Shown here piece by piece: positions 50,804 to 62,870 of a stretch of 64,000 bases of DNA. Numbering within the stretch: the first letter of the stretch is position 1; every line of letters begins with the position of its first letter. The position numbers were made by a program, and so were the translations under genes. The notes beneath the pieces were generated by a model that saw only the letters and a list, made by a program, of their open reading frames with translations, had not been told where the DNA came from and did no database searches. Where the stretch lies: positions 620,001 through 684,000 of the forward strand of contig NC_064449.1 in the NCBI RefSeq assembly GCF_023343835.1, given 5' to 3'. The stretch comes from Lagopus muta (Eukaryota > Chordata > Aves > Galliformes > Phasianidae).

Positions 50804-51365
50804 TTTTCCTTTCCTTTCCTTTTCCTTTCCTTTCCTTTCCTTTCCTTTCCTTTCCTTTCCTTTCCTTTCCTTTCCTTTCCTTTCCTTTCCTTTCCTTTCC
50901 TTTCCTTTCCTTTCCTTTCCTTTCCTTTCCTTTCCTTTCCTTTCCTTTCCTTTCCTTTCCTTTCCTTTCCTTTCCTTTCCTTTCCTTTCCTTTCCTTTCC
51001 TTTCCTTTCCTTTCCTTTCCTTTCCTTTCCTTTCCTTTCCTTCCCTTTCCTTCCCTTCCCTTCCCTTCCCTTCCCTTCCCTTCCCTTCCCTTCCCTTCCC
51101 TTCCCTTCCCTTCCCTTCCCTTCCCTTCCCTTCCCTTCCCTTCCCTTCCCTTCCCTTCCCTTCCCTTCCCTTCCCTTCCCTTCCCTTCCCTTCCCTTCCC
51201 TTCCCTTCCCTTCCCTTCCCTTCCCTTCCCTCCCCTCCCCTCCCCTCCCCTCCCCTCCCCTCCCCTCCCCTCCCCTCCCCTCCCCTCCCCTCCCCTCCTC
51301 TCCTCTCCTCTCCTCTCCTCTCCTCTCCTCTCCTCTCCTCTCCTCTCCTCTCCTCTCCTCTCCTC
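50804..51365 (+). repeat. Ordered pentanucleotide tract TTTCC-TTCCC-TCCCC-TCCTC
   Basis: About 560 bp of pure pyrimidine on the plus strand lies in four clean blocks. TTTCC fills about 50804-51040 (about 47 units), TTCCC 51041-51230 (38 units), TCCCC 51231-51295 (13 units) and TCCTC 51296-51365 (14 units). Each block differs from the next by one base, with almost no mixing (one TTTCC unit at 51046-51050). On the minus strand the motifs are GGAAA, GGGAA, GGGGA and GAGGA. Frames that cross it (LSFPF, GKERK types, 212-213 codons) are artefacts. Such polypurine tracts can form triplex or G-rich structures. Confidence 0.97.
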
Positions 51366-53865
51366 AGCGAGAGAGAGACTGATGCATTTGCAGCTATTTG
51401 TCTCTGTTCATTCAACAACACTAAAGAAGTAAAATCATTCTTGAGGATTGTTTTTTCTATTTGATTGCAAAAAAAGTCTCTGATGGGAAATCACAATAGA
51501 AATGCCAAATCAGCACTGGCTGGGACAGATGAAATGGTGAGTTCTACATCGCTGTCTCTCCCTCTCATCACCATTTCTCAAACAGAACTTTAGCATTAGA
51601 GAACTTAGTCTCGCTACAGTGATTCCTCTTTAAATATATATGTAAGGGTAGTATTTTAAAAATCACTCATCATTGACCTAAAATGTGATACTATTTGAGG
51701 TCAACATTATATTTTCCATTGGGGACAGTTTGACCAATGTTGAGTACTTCTAAAATTTCCACCCATACATACATATTGAGAGAGGGAAAGAGTGTAGAAT
51801 GAGATGTGTATCTTAGTGTACCATACTAGACATAGAGACAAAACCACATTTTTAATAGCTTTCTATACTGATTTCAGAACTATTTATCATGTGACTGCAA
51901 CAGCACACATTTGCAGACTTTAAAAACGAAAGCTAAGCTTCAAAATGTTGGACTCAATCAAAATCTCATTGCAAATTCATAATGCCTCCAATGAATATAA
52001 TTGCCCCAATGCAAGTGTGATCAGAAACAGAGTTTTGTCTCACTGTGTTACTCTCTTCACCTTTTGGATAGGAAGTTCTGTGCATGATCAACTCACGACT
52101 GTCCATACATTTTGCAAGTTGGCTAGAATGACCCCTTGGAGATGCATTTGCATCAGCAGATCTAAATTTTCTCCTCTTCATCTACCTTCACTTCACCTTT
52201 CCCTGTCACACAAACACACTCATTCAAGTTTTACTTCTCCTGTTTTGCTTTTATCTTCTCTTCTCTACAAGAGATCCCAACTGTTCCCAGTATTGCAGCT
52301 TATTTTTCCTCTTAGTATTTCCTGGACATTGGCAACTGACAGCAGGGGCTTTAAAGGTGTGTTGAAATCCTGACCTATTTTTCAACTCCAGTTTCTTCAG
52401 CTGTCTTAAGGGAAAAAAAAGGCAGGGTGTGTGGTTAAAAAAAAAACACCTCTACAGTTCCAAAAGCAGAAGAGCTGCCAGTGAGCCTCACCTAATGCCA
52501 ATACCCATTCCTGCCATTCTGGACATACATAACCTAGAGCACCTCAACCTGCTCCCCTAAAAGTGCTGCTTGTTCTAGAGTGTTTGTAAAGTTGCTGATG
52601 AAATGCTATGTATTTCACCAGTTTTAACACAAACATCCTGAAAACTTGAAAAGAAAAACAACCTTCCCTCAGCTGGAACTGTTGTTGCTTAGACCACAGG
52701 TTAGCAAAGAAACAGGAGGGGTTCTGTGATACCACAATGGGAACTGTGAACAATGAAAGGTAACACCTGAAAAAATTGACTGTCCTTGAAGAAACCTGCA
52801 TTACTCAGCTAGTGACCATATCCAACGTAAAAGTGTGCTGGAATTAAAGATTAGTTCACAAATGATTTTCTGCTTAAAAGAGTTTTGTCATTAATATCCT
52901 TTGGAAAAAGGAATTTATCAACTTCTACCTATCAATGTGCTCCACAGATATTCAGATTATCCATACATCTATTACAAAGTAAATGCATTGTCAAAATGAG
53001 CCAAAGTTTATGAGCCTTCCTTCCTCTGAAGTACTCAAGAATGGTGGAACAGTTCTCCCATGCCACCCTATCCATTAGCCTGAATGTTCCCATCTAAGCA
53101 GTTTAACATGATCTGAGGCATAGGTTGCTATTTTCTGTTTTACTCTAAGCTTATTTTTATTGCAAGTCAGTTTCTCTAAAAATCTACACAGTAGGATGAC
53201 GAATTGCTGTGGTTAATTAGTAGTTTGCTGATTGTGTGTTTAGCAACCAAACTGGATCTATACCAATATGAAACGTGGCATACTCTAACTAGAAAACAAA
53301 ATAATGGAAAGAAAGGATATGAAGCAATGTATTTCACAAAGACAGCACTCAAAGCTCTTGAGCATCACTGCAATGGGCAATATCTCAGCAGCATCATGGT
53401 AATGGTAGTTTTACAAATGGCAGAAGTGCAGATAGGGTGACAATGAGACTGCCAATGGACACTCACACTTTACATAAGGAAGAAGTGGCCACGTGTGCAG
53501 CATGAGACCTTTGTCCACGCCATCACAGAGCACAGGCTTTGGGATCATTTTTAAAGAGACCCAAATTGTTCTTAGACAACATGATGCCAACAAGATAAAA
53601 AGCAGAATCACAGCCCTGGAGTTTAGGACAGCAGACTCTGGATTTTTCAAGAATCTACTTTGAAGTACTGCAGGGATACAATTCTGGAGAGAAGAGTCTA
53701 GGAAACCTGGATGATTTGCAAGGATCCAGGACCCCTCCTCCAAGTGCAAGAGTGATCCATCTTGATAAGCAGTAAACTGAGCAAAGGTAGCAGGAGGCCT
53801 GCACGGAAGAATATCCAGAAACATCATTTAAACATGCTGGAAGTAAGCTAGGAAGGTTAATGCCC
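51366..53865. other. Single-copy non-coding sequence
   Basis: No gene or dispersed repeat is recognised. A 142-codon plus frame (51945-52373) and a 138-codon minus frame (53411-53827) have no domain, and their lengths are compatible with chance. Confidence 0.5.
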
Positions 53866-54130
53866 AGCTAAGCCTGAATGCAGTGAGAGAAGTGAAGGTC
53901 AGCAAGAAGTCCTACAGGTGCATCACCATGAAGTGGAAGATTTTGGAAAATGTGGACCCACTGGTAAACAAGCAGGAGATGTGGTAAAAAGGACACAGAA
54001 AAGGCCAGGGTACTTCCCCTTAGTCTGTACTGGTAAGTTCCAAGTAACCTGGTGCAGCTGAACCTGCTTGGAGCAGAGTGTCAGACTAGACAACGGTCCC
54101 TTCTAACATCAGCTGCTCCGTGATTCTTTG
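53866..54130 (+). mobile_element. CR1 LINE copy with a large internal deletion
   Basis: The left part (53870-54030) translates as CR1 ORF2 sequence just upstream of the RT core: LNAVREVKVSKKSYRC, then WKILENVDPLVNKQ. Next, after a stop, 'gcatcaccatgaa...gtctgtactggtaag' follows the CR1 order. It is joined directly to the CR1 3' terminus (54045-54130): 'cctggtgcagctgaacctgcttggagcag', 'cagactagacaacggtcccttctaacatcagctgctccgtgattctt'. The RT core and most of the 3' region, some 2 kb in a full CR1, are missing at about 54035-54045. It is non-functional. Confidence 0.85.
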
Positions 54131-54849
54131 AGAGATGAAAGGAAAAACACCACTTTAAAATCTGAGTGTTCTACTTCTAGCAAGGGAATTAGGACTGAAT
54201 AAAGGAGATGCTTCCACAGAGAAGGATGCAGGATTTGAAAGATCTGAATCATCTCTTTTCCTTAGTTCCATGTAGACAAGGCACTCAAACTGACTAGCCT
54301 ATTGTGCGTACATGGTGCACGTGCAGTTGGAAAGGAAGCAGGAGGAACTGCAAAATGTGGTATAGCCTTTAAAACACAGGGTCTATTGTCTTACCTGGCC
54401 AAATCTGCCTTAATCAGGTGCTGGCTCCGTTTCACTTCTTGAACACGAGCTCCTGGAGCTGCAAGGCACACAAGGAACTTTAAAACCATGCAAGCTCTGG
54501 CCTAACAGAAAGGGGAAAAAAAACCCAACAGCAAAATACCTGAGTTTGCTCTTTCACGTTAGTTCCTTTGCCCAGGTGACAAGACATTTTCACCTGGCCA
54601 GAAAACAGAAGAATAGCAATAGGAAGATCAAATGGAATAGGAGGAAGTGAGAGCAGTGAAAACTGCCAGTTGTTTTGTGTATGCTTTTTTTTTTCCTCCT
54701 TTAATTTCAATTTGAAAAGACAGTGAAATGGAAAATGTGCCTCTAGTTATTACCCCTCTGTGCTTCCTAAAAGCCTTTCTCTGAACTTTTAAGTCTCCTC
54801 AAGTTTCAGGTCCCCCCTCTCTCTCTCTCTATTTTTCTCTCTTTCTCTC
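54131..54849. other. Non-coding sequence
   Basis: No gene or repeat is recognised before the pyrimidine-rich run at 54812-54864. Confidence 0.45.
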
Positions 54850-54864
54850 TCCCCCTTTTTTTTA
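54812..54864 (+). repeat. CT-rich low-complexity tract
   Basis: C6, a CTCTCTCTCTCTCT stretch, mixed T and CT words, C5 and T8 make an imperfect pyrimidine tract. Confidence 0.85.
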
Positions 54865-54975
54865 TTTAAACTAATCTAAAAAAGCTATAAAAAGCCTCTG
54901 ACACTATAAATTTCCTTGTAAACCCTGGTTTTATAGGTTTAATTGCCTCATTTTACTGCCTTGCATGCTTTGTTC
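54865..54975. promoter_or_regulatory. Candidate conserved non-coding element
   Basis: An AT-rich block has TTTAAACTAATC, AAAAGCTATAAAAAGCC, CACTATAAATTTCC and GGTTTAATTGCC words and no ORF. CTATAAAAAG is TATA-box-like (54889-54898). It may be an enhancer or weak promoter; this rests on motif texture only. Confidence 0.2.
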
Positions 54976-57010
54976 CTTCAGTATTTTAGAGAGCTGCCCC
55001 AGTATTTAGCAGAAGCAGGCATCTCAGAGAAAGAGAGGCCATCTCTGAGCCTTGTACTAGAATTTGGACGTACTCAGAGCTTTGGCACGGTTAACACCCT
55101 ATGGAGACTGAGCCTTGAAATGGCTCCACTCAGACTCATGCATGTGGGAAGTTGACCTAGACAAAAATGAAGAAAAACCTCAGCACTGGGAAATTCAAGT
55201 GTCACTTGGCATGGGATAAAATCACGCTCACAAGCCTTGAGGGTATGAGAGAAACCACAAAGGATCTTTCATAGGGGAAGGGGCTATGGTAAGGTTCTTC
55301 TTGGTATTTCTATTACATAAATAGCTCATTTTCTGAGTGTTTGCAAAGCATAATGCAAGAATTCCAAAGAATCCCAAGAAAGTAGGAAGGACAATCTTGT
55401 GCTAGGTGCTGTACACAAAATTGAGAACTTGGTTTAAAGAGCCCCCTGTATAAACAACTATCCTCTTCAAAGGGAAAGACAGGCATGCATGAAAATCCTA
55501 CCAAGACTTCCCCTTCATTCTTTGTAGTCAGTAGACTAGATCATAATTTTGATCCTAAAAACTTGATGCCCAAGCAATCGGCAAAACTCATCTTTGTTTT
55601 GAGCACATGATTTCCTGATTATGCCACTGTCTGCTGGACTGACTTCCACAGACCTTAACAGGATACTGTGCCTGTCCCGTGTCCCACATTGAGTGGTGCA
55701 AAACCAACAGATGCATGGAAAATTCAAGTGGGAAACCAAAAGAAACCTTTGTAACTGGAAGGGTGAAAACGGCTCCGATTTTCCACCATGCTAGCAAGTA
55801 GACAGGGCTGGTGCTACTGGGGAGAGGTTCATGTCAATACCACTATAAGTCGTGGAGGAATTTAGTAGTCGGCCTTAGGGGAACCCAAAGACTTTGACAG
55901 CCAGAAATGATTCTAGGAGAGTGTTTTGGAGGGCACTTCAGAAAGCTATGCAATCCACCCTTTAGTGTTTTGCACTCTCAGCTTCCCTGATTGCCTAGCT
56001 TGGCATTAGCAGGATCTTGGTTTACTGCCTGATTCTAGTATCCATGAACATGGTAATCTTTTACCATAGCTAGCTCAATAATTTCTGTGAAACCTTATGA
56101 GCCTAGGGGTTCCTACTCTGCAATAGCAAAGCAGAAAAAAAGCATCTGAAAGACAGGCAGTGGGCAGAATACTACAAATGTTTTATCCTTATCTAAGGAT
56201 AATAAAAAATAAGAAATAGAAGAAATCCACTTCAGAGTGGAACAGCAATTGCAGGGTACCAGGAAACCCAGTTTTGAATCCCTCCTCCACGTGAATTTAG
56301 AGGATAGATTTAGCCTTGGTCTTCTAAAGACAGACGTCTCAAAAAATCCATGCTTGATCTCCAGTTTTTTCTGCATAATAGGACTTCTGAAATATGATCT
56401 GGTTTTCTTTGTTCTCCTAATAATTTAGGCTGTGGTACAGACTCCTTCCTTTCTTTATCAGTTCTAGTTCAGGCATGGGAAACAGAAAATATGCTGGATA
56501 GAAGGGAGAAATAAACGAGAAGGCTTTCAAACAGTTTGGTTTTAGCTTAATTGAGGAAATGGTGAAGGGACTCAAATGTGGGTTTTATTGGCAAATGAAG
56601 GTTTTTGTTGTTTTTTTTCCCTGTGTTTTCTTAAAGAAACATAGCTTTTGAATCATGATGTGTATGCATCTGTCACTACTTTCTGGTTTGCAGTAACTTT
56701 AGACAATGTTGAGCATTCTTAACCAAGTATGTCAGAAAGAAGTTTTGAGATTATTAAGTGTCTATAAGTTTCATAAATGCCGGTCAGCCAGTAAAGGAGT
56801 AAGATACAAATTTGTTTCCCCATGCGTAATCTAAACCATATAGAAGCTTAAATTTCCTCATGCTGTTCACCACGTTACCATCCTCTAAAACAGTTCTCCC
56901 AGACATGGTTATAGGAGAAAGGAACATACACAGTGTGTGAAGAACTGTTACCTTTGGTTTCTTCTGAAAGTGCTTTTTCTGGAAACAGGTAACAGCAGCA
57001 ATCAACTCAT
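54976..57010. other. Single-copy non-coding sequence
   Basis: No gene or recognised repeat is visible. Frames are all under about 90 codons and overlap on opposite strands. Confidence 0.5.
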
Positions 57011-57140
57011 TTTTTCCAGGCCACTCATGATTTTATAGACCTCTGCTGTATCCCCCCTCAGCTACCTCACAGGCTGAAGCTGCCTGGCCTGTTCAGTTGT
57101 TCTTCTTAAACACAAAACTTTTCGCTCTCCTCAGGATTTC
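57011..57140 (-). mobile_element. Old CR1-type LINE fragment, antisense
   Basis: 'ccactcatgattttatagacctctgctgtatcccccctcagctacct' followed by 'caggctgaagctgcctggcctgttcag' and a terminal 'ttcgctctcctcagg' matches the ancient amniote CR1 block 'catgattttatagacctctatcatatcccccctcagtcgtct', which lies farther from the 3' end than the segments found at 22 and 31 kb. Orientation is antisense on the plus strand. Confidence 0.65.
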
Positions 57141-59509
57141 TTTTGTTAGCTGTCTCCTGTGAAGAATAAAGAAGAAACATTCCTAGTCATAGAAGAACTT
57201 AAAAGTACGTGTTCATACATATGCTATTCCCTGTGAACAAGCAGAGCCTGACAAAATAAATCGCTTGCTGGCAGCAGGGCAGGCAAAGGGAACAACGACA
57301 GAAATCTCAAAAGGGAAAGGAAGAGGAGGGAGAGGCACTTAGAGGATCCAATCTAGAGGAAAAGTATGTTAAAAACAAATGAACTGAAGAAAGAACTTGT
57401 TGTTGGTGAAGTTGATCCTTCATGCTGCCATGCTATCTTGTAAAAGGAGTTTTATTTGCCTTTTTGTGGGAGTCCTGGGAGGAAACTATTAAAGGAACAG
57501 GCTTTAGGCAGTTTGTGGGGATGTGTATATAGGCATGTGCGCAAGTGTGTGTGCGTGTGTGCTTGTGCGTGCATGACTGTGTTTTCTCCCTCTCTTTTAC
57601 AAGGGCCAGTTAGGTCGCAAGGTTAAAGCCAGGGGGGACTTATTTTGTGTTGTAAGAATTTTTACAAAGTGTAAAGGATCAAAGTAATTAGCTAAGGGTG
57701 AGAGCCCAAGACTGTCAGAGAAGTATTGCAGCCTCTGCCCAGAGTCGTGATCGCAGCTGGCCAGACTGAAACTCCAGATACTGGGAATACATTAACCAAC
57801 AGGTCCAAGCAGCGTGGGGTATGTTGCTAGATATGAGACTTGTAAGAAAGAGGAAAGGCAACACTTTGGATGGAGCAACTGGAAAATGTTCCAGAAGTGT
57901 GGCTGAACGAAGCACAGAAGCTTTTAGGTGCAAACATTTTAAAGCCAGCTGTCTGCTGCTGCATGGGCTGCCAAACCACGCTGGCACTCCTCAGGGACTG
58001 GGCCACTGCTTCCTGCTCCCAGATAGCTGGAACTGCTCTCTGGAAGCGAGTCAGGGCTCCCAGTAAGAGCTCGTTCTCTAAGCTTACATCAGTTTTCTCA
58101 AGAAAGAACCTCTGATGAGACAGGTCTTCTGTGCCTATGAAAGTAGCTCTGGTTTTCACTGCTACAACGATGTTGGTATATGTGCACACTATTCGCATCA
58201 CAGCAAGAAATTCAATTGCACAATCTATCTGATGATCTACTGTTCCAGGTTTCTCATTTTTCTATTTTCCTTGTGTGAAGAGAAATATCCAAAATTAGGA
58301 AATACATTCCTGACACACATTTTTACGTAGAAGTATAAGGATGAGAAAAGACCTTTGGTCAGAGAGACTGTCCCACCTATACATGACTTCCTCAGTTTCA
58401 GGAGTGGCTTCTGTGTGCAAAAGAGCCAAATTACAAGGCGAACAAACATGGACTACACCATGGAGAGTCTGCAAGTCCGTGGAGCTGCCCACATTTTTGA
58501 CTGATAGTAGTAAATGAGAATAATGGATTATGTCCTGTCTTGGAAACAGAGACCAAGGTCTTCCAGCCAGCCACAGAAGAGCTTGCTGGTCATTCTACAC
58601 TTCCACCAGCCAGGCCACCAGATCCATCTCCTCCAAGCATCATTCAACAAAAAGCTGACAAGCTGGCACATCCCAGCAAGAGGATTCAAGGGGATAGGAA
58701 GTGAAACGTCTGATGCATGGACTCAGATGTGAATGATCCAAATTGTTTATTACAAGTTCTCACATCACTTGTATACCTTCACAAGTTCTCTTTTCCTGGC
58801 TTTCCTCCCCATCCACCCCTGCAACTTTCCCATCCACCTTTACATGTCAAGAGAGCATTCTACAAAACACTCTTTAACCATTCACACAGGCACTTATCCA
58901 GTCGGAGCTGTGAGAGATTCTTTCTTCTTCTAGAGGTGTCCTTGGTTCTCATGCTGTTTATCTTGATCCACAGCTTCTGCTCTGAACAATTTTTCTTGTA
59001 TTCCCACAAGGAAGGAATTACGGAATGGAACTCCAGCTATCTTGTCTGTATCACAGCTAGCAATAAACCATCTGCACTACCCAGAGCACTGGGATGACAG
59101 GAGAAGTTGTCTCTACATCCCATCTCCCACTGCTGTTTGAAAGAAATATATTTACTCCTGGAAAAGCTTCCTTTTTAAAGTACTGCATTAATTTCATTAA
59201 ATGTTCATCATCTACATTTCACCTTTCCTCCCCAAACTGTGTTCATCTTTGAGAGAGAAAAATAAACCTTGATGCCTAACCACAAGTTGGCTCGGAGCCG
59301 CCTTCTGTCTCCAGCCCCTGTGAGGATGAGTTAGTGCTTTGGAGCTGCTATTGATCTCCAGGCACAAACTGTCTGGCTGCACGGTCCTCGTGTCTCCACT
59401 CCTGCACCACTCCTGCCACCTGAGAGCTTCCTTCGTTTGGCATCCCCCTGCTTCTAAGCCTGTTTGAGATGCAAAATGTACAGCTGGCAGGTGTGGCTCC
59501 ATGATGGCC
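57141..59509. other. Single-copy non-coding sequence
   Basis: A degenerate GT-rich patch with alternating purine and pyrimidine lies at about 57522-57580. Frames of up to 126 codons (58717-59097 plus, 57827-58201 minus) show no domains. Confidence 0.5.
57522..57580 (+). repeat. Degenerate (GT)n patch
   Basis: GTGTGTATATAGGC and GTGTGTGTGCGTGTGTGC words make an imperfect alternating purine-pyrimidine stretch, of the type able to adopt left-handed DNA. Confidence 0.8.
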
Positions 59510-59665
59510 CGCGGCCATTTATCACACAGTTCTCAATAAGCTAATAGCCCTAATGTGTGAAAATTGATTTCTGGAGTGAATGCAAAAGTCCCAGTGATTT
59601 ACACTCTATTTCCAATTGATGAGGCTCAATTGATTTCAACGAGTACTAAAATATTTACCATAGTG
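59510..59665. promoter_or_regulatory. Candidate conserved non-coding element
   Basis: The block begins with GCCCGCGGCCATTTATCACAC and contains GCTAATAGCCCTAATG plus a near-repeat TCCAATTGATGAGGCTCAATTGATTTC, where CAATTGAT occurs twice (59612-59619 and 59627-59634). These repeated CAATTGAT words and surviving CpGs suggest regulatory sequence; no function is demonstrated. Confidence 0.25.
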
Positions 59666-62639
59666 AAAGGCAAGGGGGAGGGCTGTGTTGTAAGACTGGG
59701 AACAGGGTCATCACTCATGGAGAGGCATCCAGCAGTGCCTGCAAACAGCACCGTCAGCCCATGGAAGGGCCCATCAGGAAATGAGGGTTTAGGTGCACCA
59801 GGAAAACTACTGGGTCAGCACTAAATTACAAGAAGAGGGAAAGCAGCAGCTAAGAAGAAGGAAAAGCCAATATGCTGTAAACACAGACTTCCAGCTTCAG
59901 GGTGAGCTAAGATTCACAGTGAAAGAGCCATCACTTCAGGAATCCTCTTCCCTTTGCTGCTGTGTGCTGCCAGTGTGAGCTCCAGGAGCCTTTGCCCTTT
60001 GACTCATACAGCCTCCACAAGCCTCATGACAACAAGGCTATGCTTGGGCTTCCCAAACACCTGACCACAACCAGAAACTTCTCCAGGCACGGCTTTTCAT
60101 AAGACAGATCTTAGTGCTGACTGCACAGTTTGATGGTCAGGGTGTCAGAGGGTGGCCCCAAGTAGTACACCTCCTCCCACTGCCTAACGCCTCAAGTGTC
60201 AGTGTCCCCAAACCAACTGCCCCAGCAAAACAGATCAGTGTGCTCAGAAGTGGGGAAGGGAATGGAGAGAAACAAAAGCTGGAGCACTCCTGCAGCCTGC
60301 AAGATCACTTGCTTCTCTTTTTCTAAGCCCCACAGACTTACTACTCTTTTCTCCTGTCTCTTCTTCTTCCTGAATCTGAACCACCAAACCTAGCTCTTGA
60401 CCCCCCCTGGTCTTTTCCAAGTCTTCCCCTATTTATCAATCTGCTCTTCTCCTTCCCTTGTCTCTACAGGGTAAAGTTCTCATTTACCAGATCAAAGGTT
60501 AACACTTGTCAGAACAAAAGCTGTGATAAGCATCTCAGCAACTAATCATTTCCAAGTTTGGAGCTGCCCTCACATCTTTTTGTTTGTCACTCAGAAGAGA
60601 TTCAGGGCTAGAGGTTTGTGAGCATTACACAGAAAAGGATGACAAACCATCTCTCTGCAGTGGGGTCAGACCTAGACCTAGGAGTGAAGCTGTTAACAGT
60701 TATCAGGTAGGAGGGGGCAACGGGACTCATTCACTGCACACTGCCCCTGCGGACCCTACCATGGGAATGGAAGTACTGCCCCCTCCCAGCCTTCAGAATC
60801 CTGTCTGCACTAGGATTGTACCTGCAAATATAACACTTGGGTCCATACTTTCAGGTCAGTGTCACCACAAAAAGCCAATATACCACAGCTCTTGGGTTTA
60901 TTGCAGCATGATCTATTCTGAGATCACCTCTTAGTATATGGTTGTGTGTATTTCCAAAAGTCTGTCTTTTCTGAATTTTGAAGACACTGCCATAAGCAGA
61001 ACTCTTCTATCACTTGTCATCCAACTACTCATACTCCTATTCACCCATGATGACAAAACACTCTGGAGACCATGAAATATCAATAAATAAAGAGAATAAA
61101 TTCTGCTAAAAAATTGTCCTCTTTCTATCAACCTCCCAGTGCAGCAATGTCAGAAGATCAGGAGCATGACATGCACTGAACTTAACGTACAGAGTGCCAT
61201 GACATAACGCCTCCAAACCTCCTGCATTAGCCTATTTGGAGATGTAGCACCAGGATCTCAGCTGAAGAAACTCAAGACAACTTGGCAGAATCACCCAAGT
61301 GAGAATCTGCTTTAAAAATACTTAAATCTTTAAAAGGATCAGCCACAATTTTGAGCCCTTAGATAATTCAACAGCTAAAGCAAAGTAAGAAGCCAATGGA
61401 GCTTTATCAGTCTGTAGCAGGAAACTCACTGAACCTTTACATTTATGATTAAAAATTCTTTGCAAACTCCCAGTCTTTCAACCATGAAGGAAATTACTGA
61501 CCACTACCTACAGTATTCACCTGTGCTATTCTGTTCTTGGAAAGCACAAATGAAAACACCAGCCTTGTTTTTTTGGCAGCTTTTTTTTTTTCTGGTCTTA
61601 AAGTGCTCTTCAGTCTGAAAGAGCTCAGTTCTGAACATTCAGAACACCTCACTGCCAAGGGAGTCTTTGAACTAATATAAAAACCTTGCCCTTTACTTCT
61701 CAGTGTGCTGAATGGAAGCACAATTTTTCTCTGGATGTTTTCTTCTCCTCCTAGCACTCTGTGGCTGCTCCTTTAGAGGAAGTTATTTGACCAGGCAAAA
61801 GTGCCTCTTGCTCCTGGAAAGAGTCTTTCTGTTGTGTCTGCTATTCTCATTTCATTTGAAATGGCAGAAAAGGAGAAAAAAGGAAGATACTGATGTTACC
61901 ATCAAGTGAATATTGGTCAGCTACAGCAGTGATGAGTTCTGTATAACAGCTAATCTTCTCTGTCACCTTCTAATTTTCCAGTTCCCTATTTGCAATAACT
62001 CTTCATTTTTTCTCTCAGTATATACAATTCAGATGATCTCCCTCTTGCAAATTCAGGAGGTAAGGATGTGCCAAAAAAAGAAGAAAATAAAAATAAAATA
62101 AAATAAAAAAAATACATCACCACCCACATGTCTGATGGGCAAAACCAAAACAGTTGCAAGGTTTTCTATTTCTCTGCCAGGCCTACTCTGTGACATCTAA
62201 AGACCTCATCAGTTTCTGCTTTCTCCCACCTTTCTGACTTGCTGCAGATCTGCTGCACTTGGATAAACTTGGTGCAATAAGGTCTCACCAGCATAAAGCA
62301 GCACTAATTGTTATTCACCTTCACAAAAAGATGACGTAGTATTTCATCAGCAAATGTCCCCAAACACAATTTAGCTCTCTAGGTGAAAAATGATACTCAA
62401 GTGCAAAGTGTTTTTTAAAAATACTGGAAACACATTTTATAAATAATAAAAGAGGAGAAACTTCCATTTTAGCCTATGTCTGTTCCTCTGGCCATTCCTG
62501 CTCCCCTTTCTCCTGCTCACTCTGCATAGCTGTATCGAAAATCAGAATCCAGCCTCAGCAAATCCTATTGACTGTCTCCTGTCACTCACCTGATTAAAGG
62601 TTCCACTTACATCCAAATGGTTAGAGCCATGACTGAGCC
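59666..62639. other. Single-copy non-coding sequence
   Basis: No gene or dispersed repeat is recognised. An AAAAT-rich tract lies at 62073-62112. Frames of up to 116 codons carry no domain. Confidence 0.5.
62073..62112 (+). repeat. (AAAAT)n-like A-rich tract
   Basis: AAAAAAAGAAGAAAATAAAA passes into several AAAAT units and a final A8 run. Confidence 0.85.
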
Positions 62640-62870
62640 ATTCATAAAACTCCTATTGAAGGATTAGCTTTCACAAACTTTGCCTTAATGATTATGCATT
62701 CTATTGATCAGCGGGGGAAACTATAAAAATTGACACCAGAATAAACTTTGAAGGACTGCTCTCGCTCAGCAGAACTAGGATCAATATGAATCGACCGGGA
62801 TGATAGGGAAGGGGGGAAAAACAACTGCTCTCCATTAGCTGGGTGTAATTCTGATTAGCTAAATGTTTAG
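62640..62870. promoter_or_regulatory. Candidate conserved non-coding element
   Basis: This repeat-free block has ATGATTATGCATTCTATTGA (62688-62707, POU/octamer-like), CTCGCTCAGC and GAATCGACCGGGATG with surviving CpGs. A cluster CCATTAGCTGGGTGTAATTC followed by GATTAGCTAAATG (62833-62867) has TTAGCT twice. No ORF crosses it. The motif clustering resembles a developmental enhancer; this is inference. Confidence 0.28.

Noticed and set aside
50744..51421. 212-213 codon frames on both strands (LSFPF and GKERK repeats)
   Set aside because: They are translations of the pentanucleotide tract; there is no non-repetitive domain.
57841..58201. Overlapping 81-124 codon frames on both strands around 57.8-58.2 kb as a gene
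   Set aside because: Frames occur on opposite strands over the same bases, without domains or splice context.
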